Source: Scolanthus callimorphus
Lineage: Eukaryota > Cnidaria > Anthozoa > Actiniaria > Edwardsiidae
Assembly: GCA_033964015.1 (NCBI GenBank)
Contig: CM066923.1
Coordinates: forward strand, 3,210,978 to 3,274,977
Length of the DNA: 64,000 bases
Direction: 5' to 3'
Below the pieces are notes generated by a model. It did no database searches, was not told the DNA's origin, and saw only the letters and a list, made by a program, of their open reading frames with translations. Made by a program: the position numbers and the translations under genes. This document shows, in pieces, positions 12,801 through 24,800 of this stretch. Every line of letters begins with the position of its first letter. The first letter of the stretch is position 1.

Positions 12801-15800
12801 ATATTTCGACAAAAAATATTTTTGCTGGATTTTTCTGACATTCACGGTCGTATAACAAAAGCATGCGGGCGCAACCCCAATGCTTTCTATGTCAATAGAC
12901 ACCAATCAGTGTGCGGAACTTCTTATAGTCATTTGACTGATGTTAGTGATAGTTTTGCCAAATAAGATAAGGTGGGCTTACGTAAAAGGTCGGGATCCGC
13001 ATACGTCTTCTCGGCATGAATATTCGTGGCCCCTGCGGCAATAGTGGCTATTTTACATGGATCGTAGGGACCTAGAATAAAAACGATATTTAGTCATAAT
13101 GACAATGATTCAAGGAGGTAACATTGGCAACAATGAGAATAATGACAAAGAAAACGTGACAGCAATGGAAACGAAAACGACTGATAGAGGCACTGAAAAT
13201 GTCATTGGCAATGTCAATGAAAATGTGGCAACGATGACAAAGGCAATGACAATGTGGCAACATAACAATGGCAATGACTGCAACTACGATGGCAATGACA
13301 ATGACAATGTGACAATGATGACCATGGAAATGACAATGTGACAACGATGACAATGGAAATGACAATGTGGCAATGATGAAAATGGGAATGACAATGTGGC
13401 AACGATGACCATGGAAATGACAATGCAGCTAAGATGACAAAGGCAATGACAATGTGGCCACGATGACAACGGAAATGACAATGTGGCAATGATGAAAATG
13501 GGAATGACAATGTGGCAACGATGACCATGGAAATGACAATGCAGCTAAGATGACAAAGGCAATGACAATGCGGCAACGATGACAATGGCAATGACAATGT
13601 GGCGACGATGACAATGGAAATGACAATGTGGCAACGATGACAATGGAAATGACAATGTGGCAACGATGACAATGGCAATGACAATGTGGCAACGATGACA
13701 ATGGAAATGACAATGTGGCAACGATGACAATGGAAATGACAATGTGACAACGATGACAATGGCAATGACAATGTGGCAACGATGACAATGGCAATGACAA
13801 TGTGGCAACGATGACAATGGCAATGACAATGTGGCAACGATGACAATGGAAATGACAATGCAGCTAAATTGACATGGCAATGACAATATGGTAACGATGA
13901 CAATGGCAATGACAATGCGGCAACGATGACAATGGAAATGACAATGCAGCTAAATTGACATGGCAATGACAATGTGGTAACGATGACAATGGCAATGACA
14001 ATGCGGCAATGATGACAATGGCAATGACAATGCGGCAACGATGACAATGGCAATGACAATGTGGTAACAATGACAATGGCAATGGCAATGTGGTAACAAT
14101 GACAATGGCAATGGCAATGTGGCAACGATGACAATGGAAATGACAATGTGACAACGATGACAATGGCAATGACAATGTGGCAACGATGACAATGGAAATG
14201 ACAATGTGGCAACGATGACAATGGCAATGACAATGTGGCAACGATGACAATGGCAATGACAATGTGGCAACGATGACAATGGCAATGACAATGTGGCAAC
14301 GATGACAATGGAAATGACAATGTGGCAACGATGACAATGGCAATGACAATGTGGCAACGATGACAATGGAAATGACAATGTGACAACGATGACAATGGCA
14401 ATGACAATGTGGCAACGATGACAATGGAAATGACAATGTGACAACGATGACAATGGCAATGACAATGTGGCAACGATGACAATGGCAATGACAATGTGGC
14501 AACGATGACAATGGCAATGACAATGTGGCAACGATGACAATGGCAATGACAATGTGGTAACGATGACAATGGCAATGACAATGCGGCAATGATGACAATG
14601 GCAATGACAATGCGGCAACGATGACAATGGCAATGACAATGTGGTAACAATGACAATGGCAATGGCAATGTGGCAACGATGACAATGGAAATGACAATGT
14701 GACAACGATGACAATGGCAATGACAATGTGGCAACGATGACAATGGAAATGACAATGTGGCAACGATGACAATGGCAATGACAATGTGGCAACGATGACA
14801 ATGGCAATGACAATGTGGCAACGATGACAATGGAAATGACAATGCAGCTAAATTGACATGGCAATGACAATGTGGTAACGATGACAATGGCAATGACAAT
14901 GCGGCAACGATGACAATGGAAATGACAATGCAGCTAAATTGACATGGCAATGACATGTGGTAACGATGACAATGGCAATGACAATGCGGCAACGATGACA
15001 ATGGCAATGACAATGCGGCAACGATGACAATGGCAATGACAATGTGGTAACGATGACAATGGCAATGGCAATGTGGCAACGATGACAATGGAAATGACAA
15101 TGTGACAACGATGACAATGGCAATGACAATGTGGCAACAATGACAATGCGACAACGATGACAAAGGCAATGACAATATGGCAATGACAACGGCAATGTGA
15201 GAAGCAAATTACTCATATTCACGATGCCACACACCACAAGGAATGACAATGGCAGTGATAATTTGTTCTTGCACTCTCAAATAATTACCAATTTTCGAGC
15301 ACTGTTCCGAGAAAGTTTCATCACGCTTTGCGCACGTCGAGCTGTCACCTCCGCAAACTCCGCAATGGTCCAATTCGGTACCGGATTCTAATTGGCCATC
15401 ACAACCAACTTTCTGATAATAAGAGAAAATATGCAAAGAAAATAAAAATGAAAGAAAAAGCTCCATAGAAGAAAAAGCCTTGCCAGCTGCAAAGGAAATA
15501 ACAAAAACAATGTTCACAAGGAGATTTTTTATTGTTCGATATCTTGCCAACGGTAACACAACGGACCTAGGGCCCGTTTCTCGGACACCCGAGAATTCCT
15601 TAGCCCGAAAAACCCATACCGAATTACGTTAGACCATACCAACCCATACCGAATTACGCCTGGATTTTTTTCAGATCCAGGTAGTTTTCTCTGGTAGGCA
15701 TACTTAGTTTGTGAGTCCCTGAAGACGATTTATATATTGAATCGAAACCAGAAGTCTTCGCTTTGAGTTTCTCATGTGTCAGTCTACATGGTAGGAAAAT

Positions 15801-18800
15801 CCTGCCTTAGTTTGGCAATGAGTAGGGATTCACCACACACCAATCCCAACGGGCTGATAGCTTAGTTGGTAGAGCGGCGGTCTAGATACCCGACCCGAAG
15901 GTCGTGGGTTCGAATCCCACTCAGCCTGGATTTTTTCAGATCCAGGTAGTTTTCTCTGGTAGGCATACTTAGTTTGTGAGTCCCTGAAGACGATTTATAT
16001 ATTGAATTACGTTAGGTATACCCGGGAAACTCGGGTGACAAATAAAGGAAAGTTTTCCGGAGAAACTGCTTTCGCGAGATTTTTCGGGTGATTTTCGTCT
16101 GATTTGAGGGTTTGAATGAAATCGAAAATTTAATTAAACACTATAAACATCCACGAATAGAAAGTACTGGGCTATTTTTAAATCAGCAGGGGAGAATAAA
16201 ACGAAAACGAAAAGATTCAGCTGTCTGTGCTTGTTTCGTAGCATTTTGACTCGTGCTGGCGCGGGCTGTCTGTGGTTTGTTCCAGGCCCTTTGTCCGAGA
16301 CAAAAACAACATGGCGACCAGGAGTATAATGTTTCTCGCACACCTGTAAGATTTGGTGGATTTCTCTGCCTTTTTTCGCTAAAATATGAGAAAAATACCC
16401 TACAGACCTTCCAGAGAAGGTAAGGGGTGAATTCCTAATAAGGAAGGTGGCAAACAATCACTCATGTGCTGACCGCGTGATAGTGTAGTTTTACTTGGCT
16501 TGTGGTTGGCTGACCAAGAAGCCATTCAGCAGCCACCTTACTATCGTTCATGATTGGCTACAGGTATATTTGGTCTTGTAAGCACGTTTTCTTACCTTGC
16601 ACTGTCCCTGGATGCAAACATCTTTTATGTTCCTATCGGAATAGCATCGAGCACCATCCGGTAGCAGTCCGCCATCAATAAACGAACTGCCTTCTCTGCA
16701 AAGTTTTCTGCAAACTTTTGCTGAAACAGTGGGCCATAATCGATGAGTATGATATCGATAGTCACTTATCAGTGTAAAACGACCACTATTAATTTTTGTG
16801 ATGACCGTTTTGTGTACCACGTGATGCAGATCTGGTAACTTTAACGATGGCCAGGGAAGAGCCTTGTAAAGTGTCTAAAGGGAGAAAGCCAGTCGGTAGC
16901 CTTATTTATATAAAGGACATTGGGCGATCCAGGAATTTCAGAAAGGGGGGGGGACGATAGTGAAAACATGGGACGATCATTTTCAAATTTCCTCCAGCAA
17001 ATACAGTAAATGTCTGGGAAAATCTCCCGAGAAAGGGGGGGGGACCTCCTCGCCCCCCCCCCCCCCCCCCCCCCTAACTCCACCCCTGAAGGACATCCCA
17101 ACCAACGCCGCGATTTTTTGCATGCTGGTTGCTACTGAAATCTACTGCATCACGTGCTTTACACAAAAATACACCACGTGGTCAGATTCGCAACGGTTGA
17201 TTTCCATAGTAATCTGTCATTGTGTTAGGTCCATGAGTAAGGAGTCTTTGATGATAATAATCATGGGATTGTCTAGTAGAACTATTTCTAGAACTTCTTT
17301 CCGGCGAAGAAACACAAACTATACTGTGTGGCAACATGGTATCAGTTGTAAGGAGAACGAATCCCCGAGAGAATGAAATGATAGCAACAAATAGCATCGC
17401 GTTCTACTCACCAGAAAGATAATAAGGACTTTTGGCCGAACTTATCTTTTTGCATAGCTCTATAAAAAGGCTTTGCCCTTCTGGACATGCCTATAGAAAC
17501 ACAAATAAAAAGTAAATGGGGGATTAACATTGAGTTGGACACATATTCCAAGAGACCATCACCGACAGCAAGACCTTAATATATATAAGTGATCATATGT
17601 CCGAACCAGCGTCAGAAAAGTTTCTATTTTTAGTAACACATTCTATTGTTTTCTGTATGTTCGCCTGCAGAAGACGCTGATACTTTCTCCTCCGTATGAC
17701 TTGGAGGTGCTGATGTAGCGTAAAGTTAGCCTAGCCCTCAGGCTACCCTTTCTCTCAGCTGAACCGCTTTGTGCATTCAATATGGCGGCCGCTCTTCAAG
17801 CTTCTCGGACGGGCAGCAAAGGCCAATGACGTCATAGCAGGCAAAGCGTGACGGGCCTGCCAAGTAGCGAGGCTAGCGCAAAGTGATGTTTGTCTTTGAG
17901 CTGGATAACTGCAAGCCTCTGTTCAGCGTCAACGTTGGTAAAATGTATGCCAATGTTGTGAAAATGAATGCTATTAAATGTTGTGAAAACGTGTGCTGTT
18001 TTGAAAATTTATGCTAATGTTTTGCAAATTTATGCTAATGTTGTAAAAATTTATGCTAATGTTGTAAAAATTTATGCCAATAATGTTATGAAAATGTATG
18101 CTAATGCTGAGAAAATGTATGCCATACTTCCTGCTGTAAGACCCTCAGGCTCTTTGGCAAAATACTATTTTTCATTGGGATGTAATATTGAGCACTGAAT
18201 CACCAGTTGGATAATGCTACGATCTAGTATTATCCAACTGTTGTTCTGAGTCACAGTACTGTAATGTGGGGTACCGGTAGGGGTACGGTACGATAGGGGG
18301 TTTGAAGTAAGGGCAAAGCTCCATGCGTGAGAAAAGAACCTTACCTGTAGGTTACAGGTTCGATAATGCCCTTTCTCTGATCCAACGCAGTCAGCGCCAC
18401 CTTTCTCTGGCCTGAAAGAATATCACGTTCTTAGTGAGGAGGAATTTTAGCAACGCAGCGCGGGAAAAGAGAAATATGCGGTAAGAAATATGACTTGTGT
18501 GTGGAAACCCCGCGTTCACACGCTGCGACTTTGAAAGCGATAAATATTGTGAACTATTGACGATGACAGATCGTGTCAGATCTGAAAGCCGATTTCATCT
18601 GAAAGCGTTTTGAACAACATCGCATGCTTCTGGGATTTCGGTGTGCGAATTTAATCAGAACACCGAACAGGTTGCGCTCGCCATAGAAATGCCAAGATAA
18701 TGTGAACAGGCCACAAAGGAAGAAGGGGTAGGACAGCACACTTACTTAGGGTTAGTGCAAGTTCTTTTTTTGTACTGAACACCTCCCCCACAGGAAAACG

Positions 18801-21800
18801 AGCATGCGGAGTAGTCCGCTGACCAGCTAGACCAGCCGCCATTTGTAGGAGAGCTACCATCGTCCACGCAATTGCCCGCAATGCACCACTGGGAAATATA
18901 AATTGAGATACTCAGAAAGAGTGGATTTCAGATGATCGTGGAAAGTAAGCGCGACTTGCATTTAGTCATTTAGTCCCTGTTCTCATATTTCTTGTAAAAA
19001 CCTTAACCTGTTAACATTAGCCACCCCCTTGGTCTGAACTCTGTAGTATATCCTTCCTTTGTACTAGCCACCCCACCACAACCCCCCCCCCCCCCCCCCC
19101 CCCCCCCCATTCCGCCACTGAAGATTACAGATCAATTACATTCAGATCTTGGTTTAATGAAGCTTGAAAGGAGTTGAGATATGATTTCTTTAAAGAAAGT
19201 CATGAGCTGAAAACTTGGACTAAAGGTGAGTAACGTTTTATTACGAATTAATGACGTGTTCACCTTTCGCACTCCACAAGGCGTTCCGTCTAAAGGAGGC
19301 GCGATATTACTGGTACAGTCAGCCCCTCCACTGTTTGTACAAAATAAACTGCCACAATTTCCCTAGAAGTTAAAACACAATATAAATTCTTCTGTCCACC
19401 ATTACGTAATCAATGCATCATCATGATTATTTTTCATCTCTTTTATATCCCCCCATAAAGACAAGATGATACTTAATAGGGGAGAGGAAATCAAGGTTTA
19501 GCCATTTGCAGTTGTAAAAGCAAAGGAATACCCTCATCATCAACAACATTCTCTCCCCCTCTGGCTCTTTTTCCTCCTCCTCTTGATCATCATCACCATC
19601 AGTCTCCTCGGGGTGCGGGTGCTCGTCGTACCTTTTAGGGGAGAGGTCAAAACATCCGTACTTCCGTGGGTGCCCAATTTGGGGGGGTGGGGTAGGTGCC
19701 GGAGCCACCTACCTCTCAGAGCTGAATTTTAGAGCAATTATCTCCATAAAATAGATATTAAAAAGGTGTATGCTCCAACGCTTTCCTCGCAGCGAGGGGG
19801 GTCCATATGTGCAATAATAAAATCAGGTACTCCTAGATCATGCTCTGAGAAAATGAGGTCTGAAAAAGGGGTAGGGGTATTGGGGTAGATGCCGGTACCC
19901 ACCACCTCCCCTGAAAAAATTGGGTACCATTTGAATATAAGTCTTCCCTTAGGGTTTAAAATCAGGCCTCTGGTACCTTTATGGGGTAAATTCGAAAACT
20001 TGCTATGTTTCCAGATCAGTACCTCTAGACATGCTAGCTTTTCAACAATGATACTTGTCAAGGAAATCTTGCCAATTTTGTCTTGTCTACATGAACAAAT
20101 AAAAATTGTTCAAGGAAAATTGCTGGCGCGTCTACACGGTCAAGTTTCCATGTCAAGGAAAAATTGCTCGCGTCTCCCGGGAAAAAATCAAGACGACTGC
20201 CAACATTTACTGTATTTCTCCCAGGAGAATTTCAGGAAATTTCACCATTTCAAGGCGGTCTCTAGAATTTTGACGTCCTGAGGTTGACATCCCTGTCTTA
20301 GGGGTACGTTTTAGCAAATCAAGCAACAATGGTTTTATCATATTTGTTGGTACCTTAGCATTAACGATCATATATATATTACCATTTTGGGTTGACAAAA
20401 CGTATATTGATTGCTGAACATCTCTTGGCACTGCTTAGTTCCGTTATCTAACTGTCCAGGTAGCTTGCCATGCCAGGCAGTTGGGTAGTGCACGATGCTT
20501 CCTGGGACATCGTCTAATTCTGTGCATTTACCAGCGCTAGAACACAAGAAGAAGTGCTAGAATCAGGAATTTGAGTCCAGTATTTGAAGGGAGGGGAAAA
20601 TTTGAAAACACGGGCCGAGGACCCGGGGTCAGGTATACAAACGGTTATTGTTGTAAAAAGACTGCACATCAATACGGTGACAAGAACCTCATCTGATTAT
20701 TGGCACCTCAATTTTTACGAAGTTATTAAAGAAAGACTCTTCGATGTTCGATTATTTATTGTACGACAACGATGTGGAGAGCAATCTCCTACAATAAGAT
20801 ACAGTAAAATGGTAAATCAAGAGTACAACTGCTTACATAAACGGACGATAATACTTACAAAAGAGTATAAAATGTCTCTGCGTGAGAGTAAAGTTCCCTA
20901 TCGTATCAAACAAAACAAAACATGGCGGACCTCACTCACGGTCAGCGGTAGATCGTAGGTTAGTACCCAGGCGGTACTCGGAAAACTCTCCATCCCCCCA
21001 GTCCGGTTGACAATGGAGACATTGACAGCGGACTTATGATCAGATCCAGTTGCCGGTCTCAGGCTCGTACCGTCTGGGTGGCCGACGTTCACGACGAGGG
21101 CGAGGCACCTCGGGCTGGGCCGTCTGTGGCTGTAGGTGCGCGTCTGTTGAAGTGTGAGGGGCAGCAGAGTCCGCGGTAGTCGCTTGTGGGCTTCCTTGGG
21201 ATGTAAGATGGGGACTGTTTTCACAACCCGGCAGTGAGTGGTCAGGGTGAGGTTGCGAAGGGTTGTCGGCAGGTGTCTTGTGCACGACCGCCGGCTCCGT
21301 ACGAGGCGGATGCAAGGTAGGCGTTGGAGACTGCCTATGCTGTTCACCAAGACGGGTAGTGGGGGGCTGTGGCGCAGGAAGATTCATCCCGATATCTGGG
21401 GTGGCGGGGGTGAACGTACGCAGGAAGCGGCGATTGCGTAGAGTGAGGCGACCAGATCCGTCCACTTTAACTCTATACTGGTCGTGGTCGAGGGATTCCA
21501 CTACGGTCCCTGATCTGTCCCATTGGTTGGGCTGTTACCATGCTGATTTTGTAGGAAGACCCTCTCTCCTACGACCAGTGGGCGGAGAGGCCTTGCATGT
21601 TGTGCAAGGGATTCAGTGGTACGGGTCATACGGGTGCGAAGTGCTTGCTCTTTCGCTGACCATGCGTCGCGCCAAAGCGGGCGGATGTTTGGGTTCGAGA
21701 ACTTCTCTAACCTGTTGACGAAGGAGAGGGTGTCCCGTAGGGGGCGCCCGAAAATGATCTGCGCAGGGGAGAGGTTGCAGTCAGGATCAGGGGTATTGCG

Positions 21801-24800
21801 TATTGGAGTATCGCACGCAGGAATCCGTCATTGTCCAGGCTGCCAGTAGGACCTGTGTTGGACATCAAGAGGCGCTTGGCTGTCTTCACGGCTACTTCTG
21901 CGCGTCCATTGGACTGGGGGAAGTAGGCGGAGGAGAGACGGTAGCGTACGCCCCAGAGGCGGAGAAATGCCTCCGTTTTGCTTGCTGTGAATTCTGGGCC
22001 ACCGTCACTGGACAGCTCTTCCGGTACACCAAACGTGGCGAAGAATGAGCGGAGGTGGCTGACCAGCCCAGCGGCACCTGCGAGGTCGGTACTGACAGGA
22101 GACGAGAAGATCTCCACCCATCCGGAGAGGCGGTCTCCAACGACGAGGTAGTGGCGGCCGCAGTGGGTGAAGAAGTCGGCAAATACTGCATCAAAGGGCG
22201 TCGACGGTGGTGGTGAGGGGAGTGGTGGTGTTGCTGCCTGTGACGGTGCATTTCGATTGCAGTCTAAACATCGTTCTCTCGTGGTGCGGATATCCTTGGT
22301 CATTCCTGGCCAGTAAACGATGGCACGTGCACGTTGCTCCATTGTGGACGTTCCTTGATGAGCGGCATGCAAGTGTTGCAGTACGCGTTGCCGAAGCGAT
22401 TCAGGGACCAAGACGCGGTCATCGTAGAGGAGGACTCCCTCCTGTGTGTAGACAGAGTCACGAATAGTCCAGATTGGGGCAAATGTTGGATCATTTTGGT
22501 CAATGCTGTGACTGCCTGCATCAAGAAGCTTCAGGATGGGGCTTAGTGATGAATCTCTAGCCGTCTCTTGGGCGATGAGCGACCATGTGAGGGTTCCTAG
22601 TTCTTCAACATCAGTGCGGATAGCTGCCATCAGTGCCCACTCTTTAAGGTCTGGGGTGTCAGGGGGAACGTGTTGTTGGCGGAGCCGGACAACGAGGGGT
22701 GTCTTGATGTTGCATCGGCTGCCAGGTTGGACTTCCCCGGTAGGTACCTAATGTCGAAGCGCCAGGGAAGTGTGCGCTGTTTAAGGCGAAACAGGCGCGA
22801 GTTGGTGATTTCGTCTAGGGTGCGGTCACCAAAGATCTTGACTAGGGGCTTGTGGTCAGTGACAACGACCAGGTTGTCGCAGCCTTGGGTAAAGTAGCGG
22901 GTTTGCTCGAGTCCCCAGGCTACTGCCAAGGCTTCACCTTCGATGGCCGCGTATCGTTGCTCAGCGGGGAGAGGAAGCGGGAGCCAGCCAGTGTTATGCG
23001 CCAACCGTCTGTGCAGCAGTCTGGTATGCCAGATGGGCAGGCGCAGTGTTGCTGGAGGAGGAAGTAGCCGATTCCCGCTGTGACCAGTCCGGTCGAAGGC
23101 AAGTACGCCGCTGGATGTCGAAGATCTCTACTCCCTTGCGGATGGCATCGATAATGACTGCCTTGGAGGTCTGGAAAGCTTCCTCGAGTTCGGAGGACCA
23201 AGCAAACTTACAGCGTGCGCTGAGGAAGGGCTTGAATGGCGACATTGTGTCTCTGAGCTGGGCGTAGTTTGCTACTTGGTTTACGAGGCCAAACCAGCTT
23301 CTGATATCTGTCGTGGATGCAGGCGATGGGAAGTCCCTGATGGCATCCAGGTATTTCGGTTGCGGCTCGATGGTTGATTCTGAGATCCTGAATCCCGCAA
23401 AGTCGACGCTCTTCTCTGCAAACTGGAATTTGTTTGGGTTTAGGACGATTCCAGCCCGCCCAATTCGTGTGAGCAGGTCGATGGTCCTCCACCAGTGCTC
23501 TTGTAGGTCTTTGTCGTAGGATTGTGTCATCGACGCAGCGTTCCTTGCGCTCAACATTGGAGAGAACTGCGTCAAAGCGACGGTTATAGCCGTCCCCCGA
23601 GGACAGGAATCCTTGTGGTGCTCTGGTGTACCGCCAGCGGCCGAAGGGTGTTATGAAGGTAGTAGGTGTCTGTCAGATGGGCGCAGAGGGACGCTATGAT
23701 AGCCATTCCATGCGTCGGTGACCGTTTTCCATGTGTCCTTGGGGACCGCGGCGGGCAAGTTGGAATGGGGAATCCATCGCAAATGTCTCCCGTTTGCAGA
23801 ACTTGTTAAGTGGTGACAGGTCAACCGTGCGGCGTGGGAGCCGTCATGTTTGCGCGTGATGACCATACGATGACACCTACCACGAAGGTTGAGATTGCTC
23901 TCCACATAAAGAAAGACTCTTCGATGTTCGATTATTTATTGTACGACAACGATGTGGAGAGCAATCTCCTACAATAAGATACAGTAAAATGGTAAATCAA
24001 GAGTACAACTGCTTACATAAACGGACGATAATACTTACAAAAGAGTATAAAATGTCTCTGCGTGAGAGTAAAGTTCCCTATCGTATCAAACAAAACAAAA
24101 CATGGCGGACCTCACTCACGGTCAGCGGTATATCGTAGGTTAGTACCCAGGCGGTACTCGGAAAACTCTCCAGTTATAACATGAAAGGCATTTCTGCATT
24201 CTGATTGGTCGGATTCGCTTAGAGCAGCGTGATTTCAGCGAAACTTAGTGTGATTCCAAAGAAGAGTTCAGTGTGATTTTAAAAATGAACAAATGTCTTT
24301 GGCCATATGTAAACAAATCATCGTATGGTTTGTACTTGATACTTGGCATAAATAAACGTGAAATGTCTAACATGCCTGTACATATCACACCTGGAATCTA
24401 TCGTATCTATGCCATGAAACTGTCATCACTACAAACCATGCGATTTAATATATAGATATAGGCACTCCCTAAAAGCGAAGCTCCGAATGAAAGTGACATT
24501 TTGTTTTATATCACTATTCCCACTGGGGACCAACAGTACGTATATAAGATATCAACTCATTAACATACTCAGTTGGTTGAGAACGAACGCCCGTCTTAGA
24601 CGTTCCTCCAGTTCGACTCAAGTCTGCACTCTACTCTTCACAAGACTTCGCAACCTACTTCTACAATTAAAATTTACTTGTTCTCGTCGTCTCCTCTCAT
24701 CTCTTCCCGCTATCAACACTCAGTTATTTATTTTCTACTGGCGTCGTCTGCACTTCAGCTTCAACTTGGTGTTCGAACGTGTTCCTCCGTTCAAGCCTGA

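Larger units (their letters stand above)
20727..24172 (-). mobile_element. Gypsy-type LTR retrotransposon, recent but internally defective
   Basis: Two 266-bp LTRs (20727-20992 and 23907-24172) differ at one position (20951 G, 24131 T). They are flanked by a 5-bp target duplication GTTAT (20722-20726 and 24173-24177). On the minus strand the order is LTR (TGGAGAGTTT start), PBS-like sequence, RT, RNase H, integrase, polypurine tract ACTGGGGGGA and LTR. No gag or protease is present and pol is split across several frames. It sits inside an ADAMTS intron in the same transcriptional direction as the gene. Confidence 0.95.

Noticed and set aside
13214..15175. 653-residue open reading frame of [18 protein letters not shown] repeats
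   Set aside because: It is the translation of the 29-bp minisatellite, lies inside an intron and is open only because no frame of the repeat contains a stop.
15851..15927. Functional tRNA gene with a long variable arm
   Set aside because: The acceptor and T arms pair well, but the anticodon stem does not. The segment is embedded in a SINE flanked by a target duplication.
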